From: an uncultured Aquimonas sp.
GTDB taxonomy: Bacteria > Pseudomonadota > Gammaproteobacteria > Xanthomonadales > Xanthomonadaceae
Length of the DNA: 11,516 nt
Assembly (NCBI GenBank): GCA_946481615.1
Contig: CAMLOR010000090.1
Span: 1 to 11,516, forward strand
Reading direction: 5' to 3'
The stretch's first letter is position 1. The number at the start of each line of letters is the position of its first letter. The notes under the pieces are model-generated. The model searched no databases. It had not been told where the DNA came from and saw only the letters and a list, made by a program, of their open reading frames with translations. Shown here in pieces: positions 1 to 7,842 of the stretch. Both the position numbers and the translations under genes were made by a program.

Positions 1-200
1 TCGAGGAAGGCGCCGAACTTCGAATACATGCCGTAGCGGCGCGCGATCCAGCCGTCCAGCCAGTCGGTGATGGCGCCCAGCGCGAAGATCATCGCCGCGA
101 CGATGTTGCTCCAGCCGTAGGGCAGGTAGAACACCACCACCAGCACCGGGATCAGCACGATGCGGAACAGCGTGAGGATGGTGGGGATGGTGAGCTTCAC
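1..200 (-). CDS. pgsA: CDP-diacylglycerol--glycerol-3-phosphate 3-phosphatidyltransferase, N-terminal part (runs off the window)
   Basis: Only the first 66 codons are present; the gene continues past position 1. PgsA is an inner-membrane enzyme that transfers a phosphatidyl group from CDP-diacylglycerol to glycerol 3-phosphate, the committed step to phosphatidylglycerol and cardiolipin. My translation begins VKLTIPTILTLFRIVLIPVL, a typical PgsA first membrane segment, and reaches the CDP-alcohol phosphotransferase signature (DWLDGWIARR, then GMYSKFGAFLD), covering its first Asp pair, the Gly, the Ala-Arg and the next Gly and Asp. The start is GTG at 200-198, which overlaps the uvrC stop as GTGA. 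A purine-rich GGGAGG lies at 209-204, only three bases from the start, so coupling to uvrC translation probably matters. uvrC followed by pgsA is a common gammaproteobacterial order. Identity is firm; only the missing C-terminus is unseen. Confidence 0.95.
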   Translation of the reverse strand, partial: MKLTIPTILTLFRIVLIPVLVVVFYLPYGWSNIVAAMIFALGAITDWLDGWIARRYGMYSKFGAFL

Positions 201-2053
201 GGGCCTCCCAGGGCGCCGCCCGGCTCCAGGCCGTGCAGCGCGGTGTAGATGCGTTGGGCCAGGGCGGCGTTGATGCCTTCGACGCGCGCGATTTCCTCCA
301 CGCCTGCCTTGCGCAATCCGGCCAGCCCGCCGAAATGTTTCAGCAGCATAGCGCGACGGCGCGCCCCGATGCCCGGGATGTCCTCGAGTTTGCTGCGCTG
401 GCGGGCCTTGGCGCGCTTGCCGCGGTGGCCGGTGATGGCGAAACGGTGGGCCTCGTCGCGGATCTGCTGGATCAGCTGCAGGGCCGGCGATTCGGGGCCG
501 GGCCGCAGCTCGCGCCCGTCGGGGGTCACCAGTGCCTCGTGCCCCGCGCGGCGCTCCGGGCCTTTCGCCACGCCCACCACACGGATGCCCTCGACCTCGA
601 GTTCCTTCAGCACGTCGAGGGCCTGCTGCAGCTGCCCGCGGCCGCCGTCGATCAGCAGCAGGTCGGGCACCACGCCCTCCTCTTTCGCGCGCTTGAAGCG
701 GCGCTCGAGCACCTGCCGCATCGCGGCGAAATCGTCGCCGGGCGCCACGCCCGTGATGTTGTAGCGCCGGTATTGCTGGCGCACCGCGCCCTCGGCGTCG
801 AACACCACGCAGCTCGCCACGGTGGCCTCGCCCATGGTGTGGCTGATGTCGAAGCATTCGGTGCGCTGCGGCGGCTGTTCCAGCTGCAGCAGTTCCTGCA
901 GCGAGTGCAGGCGCATGCGTTGGGTGGCGCTGCTGGAAAGCTCGGTCGACAACGAGATTTCCGCGTTGTGGCGCGCCAGCGCCAGGTAGCGCGCGCGGTC
1001 GCCGCGCACGCTGCACTTCAATTGCACGCGGGCGCCGACCTGTTGCGAGAACACGTCCTCGATGAGCGTGCGATCGGGGATGTCATGGCTGAGCACGATT
1101 TCGCGCGGCGGGCGCTGGTCGAGGTAGTACTGCGTGACGAAGGCGCCGAGCACCTCGCCCGCGTCCTCCGAGCCGTTGGTGCGCGGGAAAAAGCCGCGGG
1201 TACCGAGATTCATGCCATCGCGGAAGCACAACAGCATGACGCAGGCCTGGCCCTGGTCCATCACGCAGGCGAGCACGTCGAGTTCGGCGCGGTCGCCGTC
1301 CACGTACTGGCGTGCCTGCACTTTGCGCAGGTTGGCGATCAGATCGCGCAGGCGCGCGGCTTCCTCGAAATCGAGCTCGCGCGCGGCCTTCTCCATCGCG
1401 GACCCGAGCTCGTCGACCAGCGCGTCGCCCTTGCCATCGAGGAACAACTCGGTGCGGTGCACGCTGTCGTGATACGCCGCCGGGTCGATCAGGTTCACGC
1501 AGGGCGCGCTGCAGCGCTGAATCTGGTACTGCAGGCACGGCCGGCTGCGGTTGCGGAACACACTGTCCTCGCAACTGCGCAGCTTGAAGAGCTTGTGGAT
1601 GATGTCGAGCGTCTCGCGCACCGTGGAGGCGCTGGGATACGGCCCGAAGAAACGCCCCGGCAGGCTGCGCGCACCGCGGAAGAAGGTCAGGCGCGGCACC
1701 GGATCGTCCGAGGTGAGATAGATGTACGGATAGCTCTTGTCGTCGCGCAGCAGGACGTTGTAGCGCGGCTTGAGTGATTTGATCAGCTGGTTCTCGAGCA
1801 GCAGCGCCTCGCCTTCCGTGCGCGTCACCGTCACTTCGATGCGCGCGATCTGGCTGATCATGGCGTACAGACGCGGCTCGCGCGGGCCGCGGTTGAAATA
1901 GCTCGCCACGCGCTTGTTGAGCGACGCGGCCTTGCCGACGTACAGAACCGCATCGTCGGCGCCGTACATCCGGTAGACACCGGGCGCGGCCGTGAGCGAG
2001 CGCGCGAATTCCTTGCCGTCGAAGCTCGCGGGGTTCGCCGTGGCCTGCGTCAT
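197..2053 (-). CDS. uvrC: UvrABC excinuclease subunit C
   Basis: UvrC makes the dual incisions flanking a lesion after UvrA/UvrB damage recognition in nucleotide excision repair. The 618 residues match the family length and all expected parts are present. An N-terminal GIY-YIG nuclease domain, for the 3' incision, has GVYRMY at about 25-30 and LYVGKA at 37-42. Four cysteines at 161, 173, 181 and 185 fit the reported UvrC iron-sulfur site. A UVR motif lies at about 210-245. The RNase H-like nuclease, for the 5' incision, has Asp402 (FDISHTMG), Asp441 (GDDF), Asp469 (LIDGG) and His536 (RDEAHRF). A helix-hairpin-helix pair lies at about 556-608 (IPGIGARRR, VEGINAA). ATG at 2053-2051 overlaps the upstream gene's TGA as ATGA, and the stop overlaps the pgsA start, so three genes are coupled. 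No key residue is missing. Confidence 0.98.
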   Translation of the reverse strand: MTQATANPASFDGKEFARSLTAAPGVYRMYGADDAVLYVGKAASLNKRVASYFNRGPREPRLYAMISQIARIEVTVTRTEGEALLLENQLIKSLKPRYNVLLRDDKSYPYIYLTSDDPVPRLTFFRGARSLPGRFFGPYPSASTVRETLDIIHKLFKLRSCEDSVFRNRSRPCLQYQIQRCSAPCVNLIDPAAYHDSVHRTELFLDGKGDALVDELGSAMEKAARELDFEEAARLRDLIANLRKVQARQYVDGDRAELDVLACVMDQGQACVMLLCFRDGMNLGTRGFFPRTNGSEDAGEVLGAFVTQYYLDQRPPREIVLSHDIPDRTLIEDVFSQQVGARVQLKCSVRGDRARYLALARHNAEISLSTELSSSATQRMRLHSLQELLQLEQPPQRTECFDISHTMGEATVASCVVFDAEGAVRQQYRRYNITGVAPGDDFAAMRQVLERRFKRAKEEGVVPDLLLIDGGRGQLQQALDVLKELEVEGIRVVGVAKGPERRAGHEALVTPDGRELRPGPESPALQLIQQIRDEAHRFAITGHRGKRAKARQRSKLEDIPGIGARRRAMLLKHFGGLAGLRKAGVEEIARVEGINAALAQRIYTALHGLEPGGALGGP

Positions 2054-3477
2054 TCGCCGATCGGCAGCCGCCGCACGCTGCCGGTGTCGAGGTCGATGCG
2101 CAGCACTTCATGCGCGCTGGTGTTGGCCACCCACAGGGCCCCGGGCGAGGCCGCGATGGCGCCGGGTTCGTGCAGTCGGTAATTCAGCTCGTAGCGCCGC
2201 AGATCGCCGCCGCCCAGGCGCAGCATCTTGAGCGTGTCGTTGTAGGTGTCGGCGATCCACAGCAACGGCGAGCGCGGGTCGAGCGCCAGCGCCAGCGGAT
2301 ACTGCAGGCGCGCGGCGCTGCGCGTGCCGTCCTGGTCGCCGAAATCGAAGGGCCCGTGCCCCACCAGCGTCTGCACGCCGCCATTGGCCAGCTGCACGCT
2401 GCGGATAGCCGAGCCCGCGCTATCGGCCACGTACAACGTCTGCTGCACCAGGGCCAGGCCGCCCGGCTGAGCGAAGGCCGCGCTGGCGCCCACGCCGTCG
2501 GCCAGCGCCAGACGGCCCGAGCCTGCGATGGGCCGGAGGCTGCGCTTGCCAAGATCGAATTCCCAGATCTGCTGCGTGCCGGGCATGGCGAGGTAGAGGC
2601 GGTCGAAGGCCCCGGCCACGTCCCACGGCGCATTGAGTGGCATGTCGGACGGCAGGCTCTGCATCTCGCCCGTCGGATTGCCGGCGCGGCCATTGCCGGC
2701 CAGCGTGTCGACATCGCCATCGAGCAGCCTGACCCGGCGCAAAGCGTGGTTGCCGGTGTCGGCGACGTAGAGCGTGTCCTTCATCACCGTGATGCCGCGC
2801 GGCGACTGGAAACTGCACTCGGCACTGCCGCCGTCGAGGAATCCCGGACTCCCCGAGCCGAACTGGCGCAGGATGCGGCCGTCCAGGCTGCATTCGAGGA
2901 TCCGGTGGTGGCCGGTGTCGGAAACGTAGAGATGGTTCTGCGTCACCGCCAGACCGGACGGAAAGCACAGCGGCAGGCGCGGTTCGGGCTTGAGCGAAGG
3001 CTGCGCGGTTTCGTAGACGCGGTGGTCGTTGGCGCCGGCCTCCTCCAGCAGGCGCGAAACCAGTGCGTCGAGCGTGTCGCGCTGCAGATCGCCACTGACG
3101 ATCTCGACCAGCTGGCCTTTGGTGTCAACCACCGCCACCGACGGCCAGGCGCGCACGCCGTAGTGCTGCCAGGTGACGTACGCCGGATCGTGCGCCACCG
3201 GGAACCGCACGCCCAGGCGGTTGATGGCCTTGAGCAGCAGGCGCGAGCTGCGCTCGGCATCGAACTTGGGCGTGTGGATGCCGTAGACGGATACGCCGTC
3301 GGCATGTTTGCCATGCACGTTGCGCAGGTCTTCCAGCAGGTTGTGGCTGTAGACCGAGCCCGCGCTCCAGAACGCCAGCAGCAATACCCGCCCCCGCTGC
3401 GAACGCAGGCTGCGCGGGGGTGAATTCACCCATTCGAGCTGGTCGATCAGCTCCGGCGCAAGTGGAAGGGCATTCAT
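2050..3477 (-). CDS. Thioredoxin-fold/NHL-repeat beta-propeller protein (NHLRC2-like) lacking the active-site cysteines
   Basis: A 475-residue protein with two parts. Residues about 20-145 look like a thioredoxin/TlpA-type fold: strand VLLLAFW at 31-37, a helix, YGIHTP at 65-70, and WPSVAVVD at 111-118 carrying the likely cis-proline (Pro112). Residues about 165-470 carry about six NHL-type blades, with recurring pieces such as FPSGLAV, LYVSDTGHHRI, SPRGITV, LYVADTGNHALRRV, LYVADSAGSAIRSV and LWIADTYNDTLKML; these should form a beta-propeller. The layout resembles animal NHLRC2 and its bacterial relatives. In that family, from memory, the loop after FW has a Cys-x-x-Cys; here it reads FWSAGSVYSHNLL with no cysteine, so a thiol redox role is unlikely. 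I see no clear signal peptide, so it is probably cytoplasmic. Its stop overlaps the uvrC start as ATGA. ATG at 3477-3475 has no good Shine-Dalgarno; AGGAC at 3495-3491 is 13 bases away. The cellular role is unknown. Confidence 0.85.
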   Translation of the reverse strand: MNALPLAPELIDQLEWVNSPPRSLRSQRGRVLLLAFWSAGSVYSHNLLEDLRNVHGKHADGVSVYGIHTPKFDAERSSRLLLKAINRLGVRFPVAHDPAYVTWQHYGVRAWPSVAVVDTKGQLVEIVSGDLQRDTLDALVSRLLEEAGANDHRVYETAQPSLKPEPRLPLCFPSGLAVTQNHLYVSDTGHHRILECSLDGRILRQFGSGSPGFLDGGSAECSFQSPRGITVMKDTLYVADTGNHALRRVRLLDGDVDTLAGNGRAGNPTGEMQSLPSDMPLNAPWDVAGAFDRLYLAMPGTQQIWEFDLGKRSLRPIAGSGRLALADGVGASAAFAQPGGLALVQQTLYVADSAGSAIRSVQLANGGVQTLVGHGPFDFGDQDGTRSAARLQYPLALALDPRSPLLWIADTYNDTLKMLRLGGGDLRRYELNYRLHEPGAIAASPGALWVANTSAHEVLRIDLDTGSVRRLPIGE

Positions 3478-3512
3478 GCGTGGCGCGCGCGTCCTGCGGG
3501 GAAGGCGCGGGC

Positions 3513-3543
3513 ATTATGCCGGGGGAGGCGGTGGAGCGGGCAA
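3513..3543 (-). promoter_or_regulatory. Possible sigma70-type promoter for the NHL-uvrC-pgsA cluster
   Basis: On the minus strand, CATAAT (3518-3513) matches five of six bases of the -10 consensus, and TTGCCC (3543-3538) matches four of six bases of the -35 consensus. The spacer is 19 bp, longer than the ideal 17. A transcript from it would begin roughly 25-30 bases before the ATG at 3477. The gap lies between two genes not joined by an overlap, where a promoter is expected. The -35 overlaps the hairpin at 3530-3560. This is pattern matching in GC-rich DNA, so confidence is low. Confidence 0.3.
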
Positions 3544-3560
3544 GCACGGCCCGCTCCACC
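3530..3560. repeat. Perfect 11-bp inverted repeat (REP-like palindrome or terminator stem)
   Basis: The arms GGTGGAGCGGG (3530-3540) and CCCGCTCCACC (3550-3560) are exact reverse complements around a nine-base loop, giving a very stable, mostly G:C stem. It lies 28 bases beyond the stop codon of the large repeat-protein gene, where a terminator would be expected. No T-run follows it on the minus strand, so it is not a standard intrinsic terminator. The minus-strand text GTGGAGCGGG...CTTGCCCGCTCCAC resembles the extragenic palindromes (REP sequences, often moved by RAYT proteins) common in pseudomonads and Xanthomonadales. A REP element that also blocks 3' decay or read-through is my preferred reading. 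Confidence 0.6.
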
Positions 3561-3587
3561 GGTTTCGCTGCGGATCGCCCTCGGGCG

Positions 3588-6500
3588 TCAGTCCTCGAAG
3601 CCGTCGCGGAAGACCGCGTCGGGGACGATGGGGTCTTCGTCCGTCGACTGATTGTTCGCCGGATCGGTATCGGATTGACCGGTGCCGACGGCGACGCTGG
3701 CGGTATTCGCGACAAAGGTGCCCTGCTCGCCCGAGACGCGTGCCACGACGTGTACGCGCACGTGATCACCGGGCTGCATCGGCACGTCCACATCGACGTT
3801 GCCGTTGCCGGCTGCCGTCGGGCAATCCACCGGCGTGGGCGACGCGATCACCTGGCACGTCCAGGCGCCGTCGTGCAGGTTGGCCGGCAGTGTATCGATG
3901 ATGCTCGCGATCGCGGTGTCGAGGCCTTCGTTGCGGACATCGATCACGTACACCGTATCGGCATCCGCCACGACACCGTTCACGCCGTTCGATTTCAAGA
4001 TGGATAGATCGGCTTCGACGGTCCCGTTCGGGTTGTCGCAAGCGTCGCCGATGCCGTCGTGGTCGTTGTCTTGCTGATCCGGGTTGCTGATCGTCGAGCA
4101 GTTGTCCTGGCCTTCGACGATGCCATCCCCATCCTGGTCGCCCGAGCCCGGGCTATCGTCGCAGACATCCCCGGTGCCGTCCCCGTCGGAATCCTTCTGA
4201 TCGGGATTCGCGATGCTCGGGCAATTGTCGATGCCGTCGTCGACACCGTCATCGTCGCCGTCCGCTTCGAGCGGCGCCTCGTCGCAGGCGTCACCGACGC
4301 CGTCGCCATCGGAATCTTGCTGGTCCGGATTGTCGACTGCCGGACAATTATCGCTGCCGTCGCCCACGCCATCGTCGTCGCCATCGGGATCGTTGGATGC
4401 GGCATCGCAGGCATCGCCGACCCCGTCGCCGTCGATGTCGTCCTGGTCGGGATTCGCCACGGCCGGACAATTGTCATTGCCGTCGGCCACACCGTCACCG
4501 TCGCCATCGGGGTTGCTCGGCGCGCTGTCGCAGGCGTCGCCTACGCCATCGCCGTCGGTGTCGAGCTGGTCCGGGTTGTCGACGGCCGGGCAGTTGTCGT
4601 TGCCATCGCCGACGCCGTCATCATCGGCGTCCGCGTCTTGCGGCGCGTCGTCACAGGCGTCGCCGAGACCATCGCCATCCGTATCGACCTGGTCGGGATT
4701 GATCGCCAGCGGACAGTTGTCTGCGCTGTTTCCTTCGCCGGAGTCGTCGACACCATCGCCGTCGTCGTCTTTATCGCAGGCGTCACCCTGGCCATCGCCA
4801 TCGGTGTCGGTCTGGTCGGGATTGTCGCGCAAAGGGCAGTTGTCGCCACCGCCATTGCCATCTTCGCCCGGTACGCCGTCGCCGTCGGAGTCGCCATTTT
4901 CGCAGGCGTCGCCGATGCCATTGCCGTTGCTGTCCTGCTGCTCCGGGTTGGCGGCGAAATCGCAGTTGTCGCTCGCATCGGGAACGCCGTCACCATCGTC
5001 GTCGCCGTCAGCTTCGTTGCAGACAAGATCGCCGTCAGTGTCGTCTTGCGAGTTTTCACACTCTCTTGGTATCACGACGAGCGTGATCAACGCTTCGTCG
5101 GAAAGGCCGTCGGTGTCTGTCCCTCTTACAGCGATGTGGTAGCTCGGCTTCTGCTCGTAGTCGAGCGTCATGCCCTTGGCCAGCATGAAGATGCCCTTGG
5201 GCATCAAATCGAACGGCGCGCTGGGGCTGGTGGCGACGAAAGCGATCTTGTCCTTGTCAACGTCGATGTATTTGATGAGCGCGAGTTCGGTGGCCGGCGG
5301 CGAGTTTTCGGGCACGCCGAAGACCTGGTCCGGCACGATGGGCGCGTCGGGCGTGTCGTCGGCACCATCTTCGTCGATCACGTCGATGGTGATGGAGGCA
5401 TCGTCCACCGACTTGCCATCGCTGACCTGCACATCGAACCGGTAACGTTGCTGTGCTTCGAAATCGAGTGGCCCAGCCAGCGTGAGTTGGCCATCCGGCG
5501 AAAGCGTGAACGGGAGGCCCGCGAGCGCCGCGGAAAACACGAGCTTCGAAGGATCGGTGTCGACATCCGACGCAGCGACCGTTCCGACACCGCCGGGCGC
5601 GGCGTACTCCGATACTTTGAACGTTTGATCGGCGACGCTCGGCGGAAGATCGATCGGCGGGGCGACGGTGAAGGTGACGGCAGCGGCTTTCGACAGGAAG
5701 AGGTTGTCATAGGCCCAGTAGGTGAAGCCGTCGCTACCGGTGAACCCGTGCTTCGGCACGTAGACGAAAGATCCGTCTTCGGCCAGCGTGACAGTGCCGT
5801 GCGCAGGCGACGTTGCGGGAAATGCGGAGAGTTTGTCTTTCGGGTTCGGATCGGAATCGTTGGCGAGCACGCCGATTTCCGGTCCGGCCACGAAAGGCGT
5901 GTCGGCCACGACCTCGTAGGTATCAGCGGCGGCCTGTGGCGCCCCGGGGCCGCCGACATCCGCAACCACCAGTGTGACTTGTGCGGATTGCGAGTACTTG
6001 GAGCCATCAGTAACGCTGTAGTGGAAAAAGTCTTCGCCGACGAACGCCGGCGGTGGCGTGTACTGGAAGGCGCCCGAACTGGCCAGCGACAGCGTGCCGT
6101 ACACGGGTTGGTCGGCCAGCAGCGCCATGATCTGCGCGCCTTCCGGGTCGAAATCGTCGAACAGCGGGCCCGGCGCGATCATGACCAGCGGCTCGCCGCG
6201 GGGCACGGCGTAGCGGTTCGGCGTCGCGACGGGCGCTTCGTCCATGTCGGTAGGCGTCACGATCATGTGGCTAACGGTGGTCAGGTCACCGTCGCCAACG
6301 GCCACATCGAAGTGGTAGGGGCCGTGGCCCTCGTAGTCGAGCGACCCTTTCGCCGATAAGTCGCCGGTGGACGGATCGAGTTCGAAAACATCCGGAACAT
6401 TGGCGCTCGAGAACGACAAGGGAGCTTCGTAGCCGTCGTCCACCGCGTAGATGGAGGCGAATTTCTCCGGCGCTCCGCCCTTCCACACGTCTTCTGCGAC

Positions 6501-6989
6501 GACGAAGGTCTGATCGCCGACCACGGGGGGCTTGTTGACGTAGACCTCGGTGGTTTCGTCGTCGTTATCGTTCGCCGGGTTCGGATCGGGATCGGAAACG
6601 TTGCGGACAGTGGCCGTGACGGCAACGGGGCCAGGTTTGTCGGGCATTTGCGCGACGAACTTCAACGTCAGGACGCGACCGACGTCCAGTTCCGAATGGG
6701 AACACACGGCCGTCTGCCAACCTCCTCCGGGCTGGATTTCGCAGTTCCATGAATCGTCGATACTAGAGAACGTCGCGGGAGATGATATCTGTACGACGGT
6801 TTCGACCAACCCAGTGACCGGATGCGGCCCGGCATTGGCCACCGTGAAGGTGTAGGCGACCTGGCTGGAGATCTTGGCAGGATCGGCAGATTCGGCGATC
6901 TGGATCGAGAGGTCGGAACTCGCGGAGGCGCTGGCGGCTAGGCCGAGGAGGAGTGCGACGCCGCTCAGTACGGAGGTCGGTCCGGACAT
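3588..6989 (-). CDS. Secreted multidomain repeat protein: DUF11-like, cadherin/Ig-like and thrombospondin type 3 repeats
   Basis: A 1133-residue exported protein. Residues 1-23 form a signal peptide: a hydrophobic stretch, then Ala-Ser-Ala before Ser24. Approximate domain order: DUF11-like 26-150; cadherin-like 155-250 ([10 protein letters not shown], then [13 protein letters not shown]); two Ig-like VCBS/Big_9-type domains, 252-343 and 350-442 ([16 protein letters not shown] and [16 protein letters not shown]); two more cadherin-like domains, 450-540 and 550-640; eight thrombospondin type 3 repeats, 674-985; a second DUF11-like domain, 992-1118; and a tail ending VFRDGFED. The Asp-rich repeats should bind many calcium ions, and their paired cysteines suit an oxidising exterior. 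A surface adhesin or matrix protein is likely, but no enzyme domain or classic anchor (LPXTG, PEP-CTERM, OmpA, autotransporter barrel) is visible. ATG at 6989-6987 follows GGGAAC after a 79-base gap below kdsB. It interrupts an otherwise housekeeping neighbourhood and may be an insertion. Function and partner are unknown. Confidence 0.9.
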   Translation of the reverse strand: MSGPTSVLSGVALLLGLAASASASSDLSIQIAESADPAKISSQVAYTFTVANAGPHPVTGLVETVVQISSPATFSSIDDSWNCEIQPGGGWQTAVCSHSELDVGRVLTLKFVAQMPDKPGPVAVTATVRNVSDPDPNPANDNDDETTEVYVNKPPVVGDQTFVVAEDVWKGGAPEKFASIYAVDDGYEAPLSFSSANVPDVFELDPSTGDLSAKGSLDYEGHGPYHFDVAVGDGDLTTVSHMIVTPTDMDEAPVATPNRYAVPRGEPLVMIAPGPLFDDFDPEGAQIMALLADQPVYGTLSLASSGAFQYTPPPAFVGEDFFHYSVTDGSKYSQSAQVTLVVADVGGPGAPQAAADTYEVVADTPFVAGPEIGVLANDSDPNPKDKLSAFPATSPAHGTVTLAEDGSFVYVPKHGFTGSDGFTYWAYDNLFLSKAAAVTFTVAPPIDLPPSVADQTFKVSEYAAPGGVGTVAASDVDTDPSKLVFSAALAGLPFTLSPDGQLTLAGPLDFEAQQRYRFDVQVSDGKSVDDASITIDVIDEDGADDTPDAPIVPDQVFGVPENSPPATELALIKYIDVDKDKIAFVATSPSAPFDLMPKGIFMLAKGMTLDYEQKPSYHIAVRGTDTDGLSDEALITLVVIPRECENSQDDTDGDLVCNEADGDDDGDGVPDASDNCDFAANPEQQDSNGNGIGDACENGDSDGDGVPGEDGNGGGDNCPLRDNPDQTDTDGDGQGDACDKDDDGDGVDDSGEGNSADNCPLAINPDQVDTDGDGLGDACDDAPQDADADDDGVGDGNDNCPAVDNPDQLDTDGDGVGDACDSAPSNPDGDGDGVADGNDNCPAVANPDQDDIDGDGVGDACDAASNDPDGDDDGVGDGSDNCPAVDNPDQQDSDGDGVGDACDEAPLEADGDDDGVDDGIDNCPSIANPDQKDSDGDGTGDVCDDSPGSGDQDGDGIVEGQDNCSTISNPDQQDNDHDGIGDACDNPNGTVEADLSILKSNGVNGVVADADTVYVIDVRNEGLDTAIASIIDTLPANLHDGAWTCQVIASPTPVDCPTAAGNGNVDVDVPMQPGDHVRVHVVARVSGEQGTFVANTASVAVGTGQSDTDPANNQSTDEDPIVPDAVFRDGFED
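4035..4970 (-). repeat. Eight tandem 123-bp units encoding thrombospondin type 3 repeats
   Basis: The repeat protein contains eight copies of a unit reading roughly DNCPxxxNPDQxDxDGDGxGDACD. They begin at residues 674, 716, 757, 798, 839, 880, 921 and 962: one step of 42 residues, then six of exactly 41 (123 bases). Each carries one Cys in DNC and one in DAC or DVC, plus Asp-rich calcium loops. Between cores lies a variable linker ending in another D-G-D-G-V run. The first unit ([11 protein letters not shown]) and last ([11 protein letters not shown]) differ most in the first half, and the middle units are nearly alike. This pattern suggests growth by unequal exchange within the array. The boundaries given cover the first DNC to the last DACD. 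Confidence 0.9.
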
Positions 6990-7068
6990 GGTGCCGTTCC
7001 CGTTGGCGACACGTGACGTGCCGGAGCCAGGAAACGCACCGCGGGCCGAAGGCGCACGTTTGGAAAAA

Positions 7069-7842
7069 TTACAGGACCCCGGACATCAGCCGTTCGACGC
7101 GCGCGAGGTCTTCGGGGGTATCCACGCCCCCCGGCAACGGCAATTCCGAAACCGCGACGGCGATCTTCCAGCCCATCTGCAGGGCGCGCAGTTGTTCGAG
7201 CGACTCGATACGCTCGAGCCCGCTTGCGGGAGCCGCCGCGAAGCGCGCCAACGCCTCGATCCGGTAGGCATAGAGGCCAAGATGCCTCAGCCACGCATTC
7301 CCCGCAGGCACGGCAGTGCGGTCCGCGGCGAATGCGTCGCGGTGCCAGGGGATGGGTGCACGGCTGAAATACAGCGCATTGCCAGCCCCGTCGCACACCA
7401 CTTTCACGGCGTTCGGATCGAACAGTTCGGCCGCATCGCGGATCGGCGTTGCGAGCGTGGCGATGGCGGCACCGGAATCCGCGAGCGCATGCGCCACGGT
7501 GCGGATGGCCTCGGGCGGGCAAAGCGGTTCGTCACCCTGCAGGTTCACTACGATGCGATCGTCTGCCCAGCCGCGCTGGGCGACGCATTCGGCAAGACGG
7601 TCGGTGCCGGAAGCATGGTCGGGAGACGTCATGCACACCTGCACGCCAAACGGCTCCACGGCTTGCGCGATGCGCGCATCGTCGGTGGCGACCACCACCT
7701 CCGCCGCACCCGCCTCCATCGCGCGGCGTGCCACGTGCACGATCATGGGTTCGCCTGCGATCAGGCGCAGCGGCTTGCCGGGCAGGCGGGTCGAGGCGTA
7801 GCGGGCCGGAATGGCGACGACGAAGTCCAGGTCGGGGGTCAT
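7069..7842 (-). CDS. kdsB: 3-deoxy-manno-octulosonate cytidylyltransferase (CMP-Kdo synthetase)
   Basis: KdsB is a cytoplasmic enzyme that joins Kdo to CTP to give CMP-Kdo, the donor used to add Kdo to lipid A. The 257 residues match the family length. Visible motifs are the nucleotide-binding start [15 protein letters not shown] (11-25), ATDD (52-55), HASGTDR (76-82), VNLQGDEPL (99-107) with its metal-binding Asp, YFSRAPIP (158-165), HLGLYAYR (187-194) and GVDTPEDL (239-246). The ATG at 7842-7840 overlaps the lpxK stop as ATGA, with no strong Shine-Dalgarno upstream, so its translation is probably coupled to lpxK. The stop is TAA. The transcript may run on across 79 bases into the large repeat-protein gene; I see no terminator between them. 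All key motifs look intact. Confidence 0.97.
   Translation of the reverse strand: MTPDLDFVVAIPARYASTRLPGKPLRLIAGEPMIVHVARRAMEAGAAEVVVATDDARIAQAVEPFGVQVCMTSPDHASGTDRLAECVAQRGWADDRIVVNLQGDEPLCPPEAIRTVAHALADSGAAIATLATPIRDAAELFDPNAVKVVCDGAGNALYFSRAPIPWHRDAFAADRTAVPAGNAWLRHLGLYAYRIEALARFAAAPASGLERIESLEQLRALQMGWKIAVAVSELPLPGGVDTPEDLARVERLMSGVL

Noticed and set aside
233..1777. A 514-codon open frame on the plus strand, opposite uvrC.
   Set aside because: UvrC on the minus strand is unmistakable. The antisense product is Ala/Arg/His/Gln-rich and has no family features.
2110..3423. A 437-codon open frame on the plus strand, opposite the NHL protein.
   Set aside because: It is an antisense shadow of the propeller gene, with low-complexity Ala/Val/Arg/His-rich translation.
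4059..6359. A 766-codon open frame on the plus strand, opposite the repeat protein.
   Set aside because: It lies antisense to the type 3 repeats and Ig-like domains; GAC/GAT-GGC codons read backwards give endless Val/Ala/Ile-rich text with no recognisable domain. High GC and biased codons explain the missing stops. The sense strand has a signal peptide and clear domains.
7061..7070. TAATTTTTCC after kdsB as an intrinsic terminator.
   Set aside because: The T-run has no GC stem immediately before it in the direction of transcription; the weak GC stem nearby lies after the T-run.
7068..7073. TGTAAT on the minus strand as a -10 element for the repeat-protein gene.
   Set aside because: It matches five of six bases, but no -35 with more than three matching bases lies at 16-18 bp, and it spans the kdsB stop codon.
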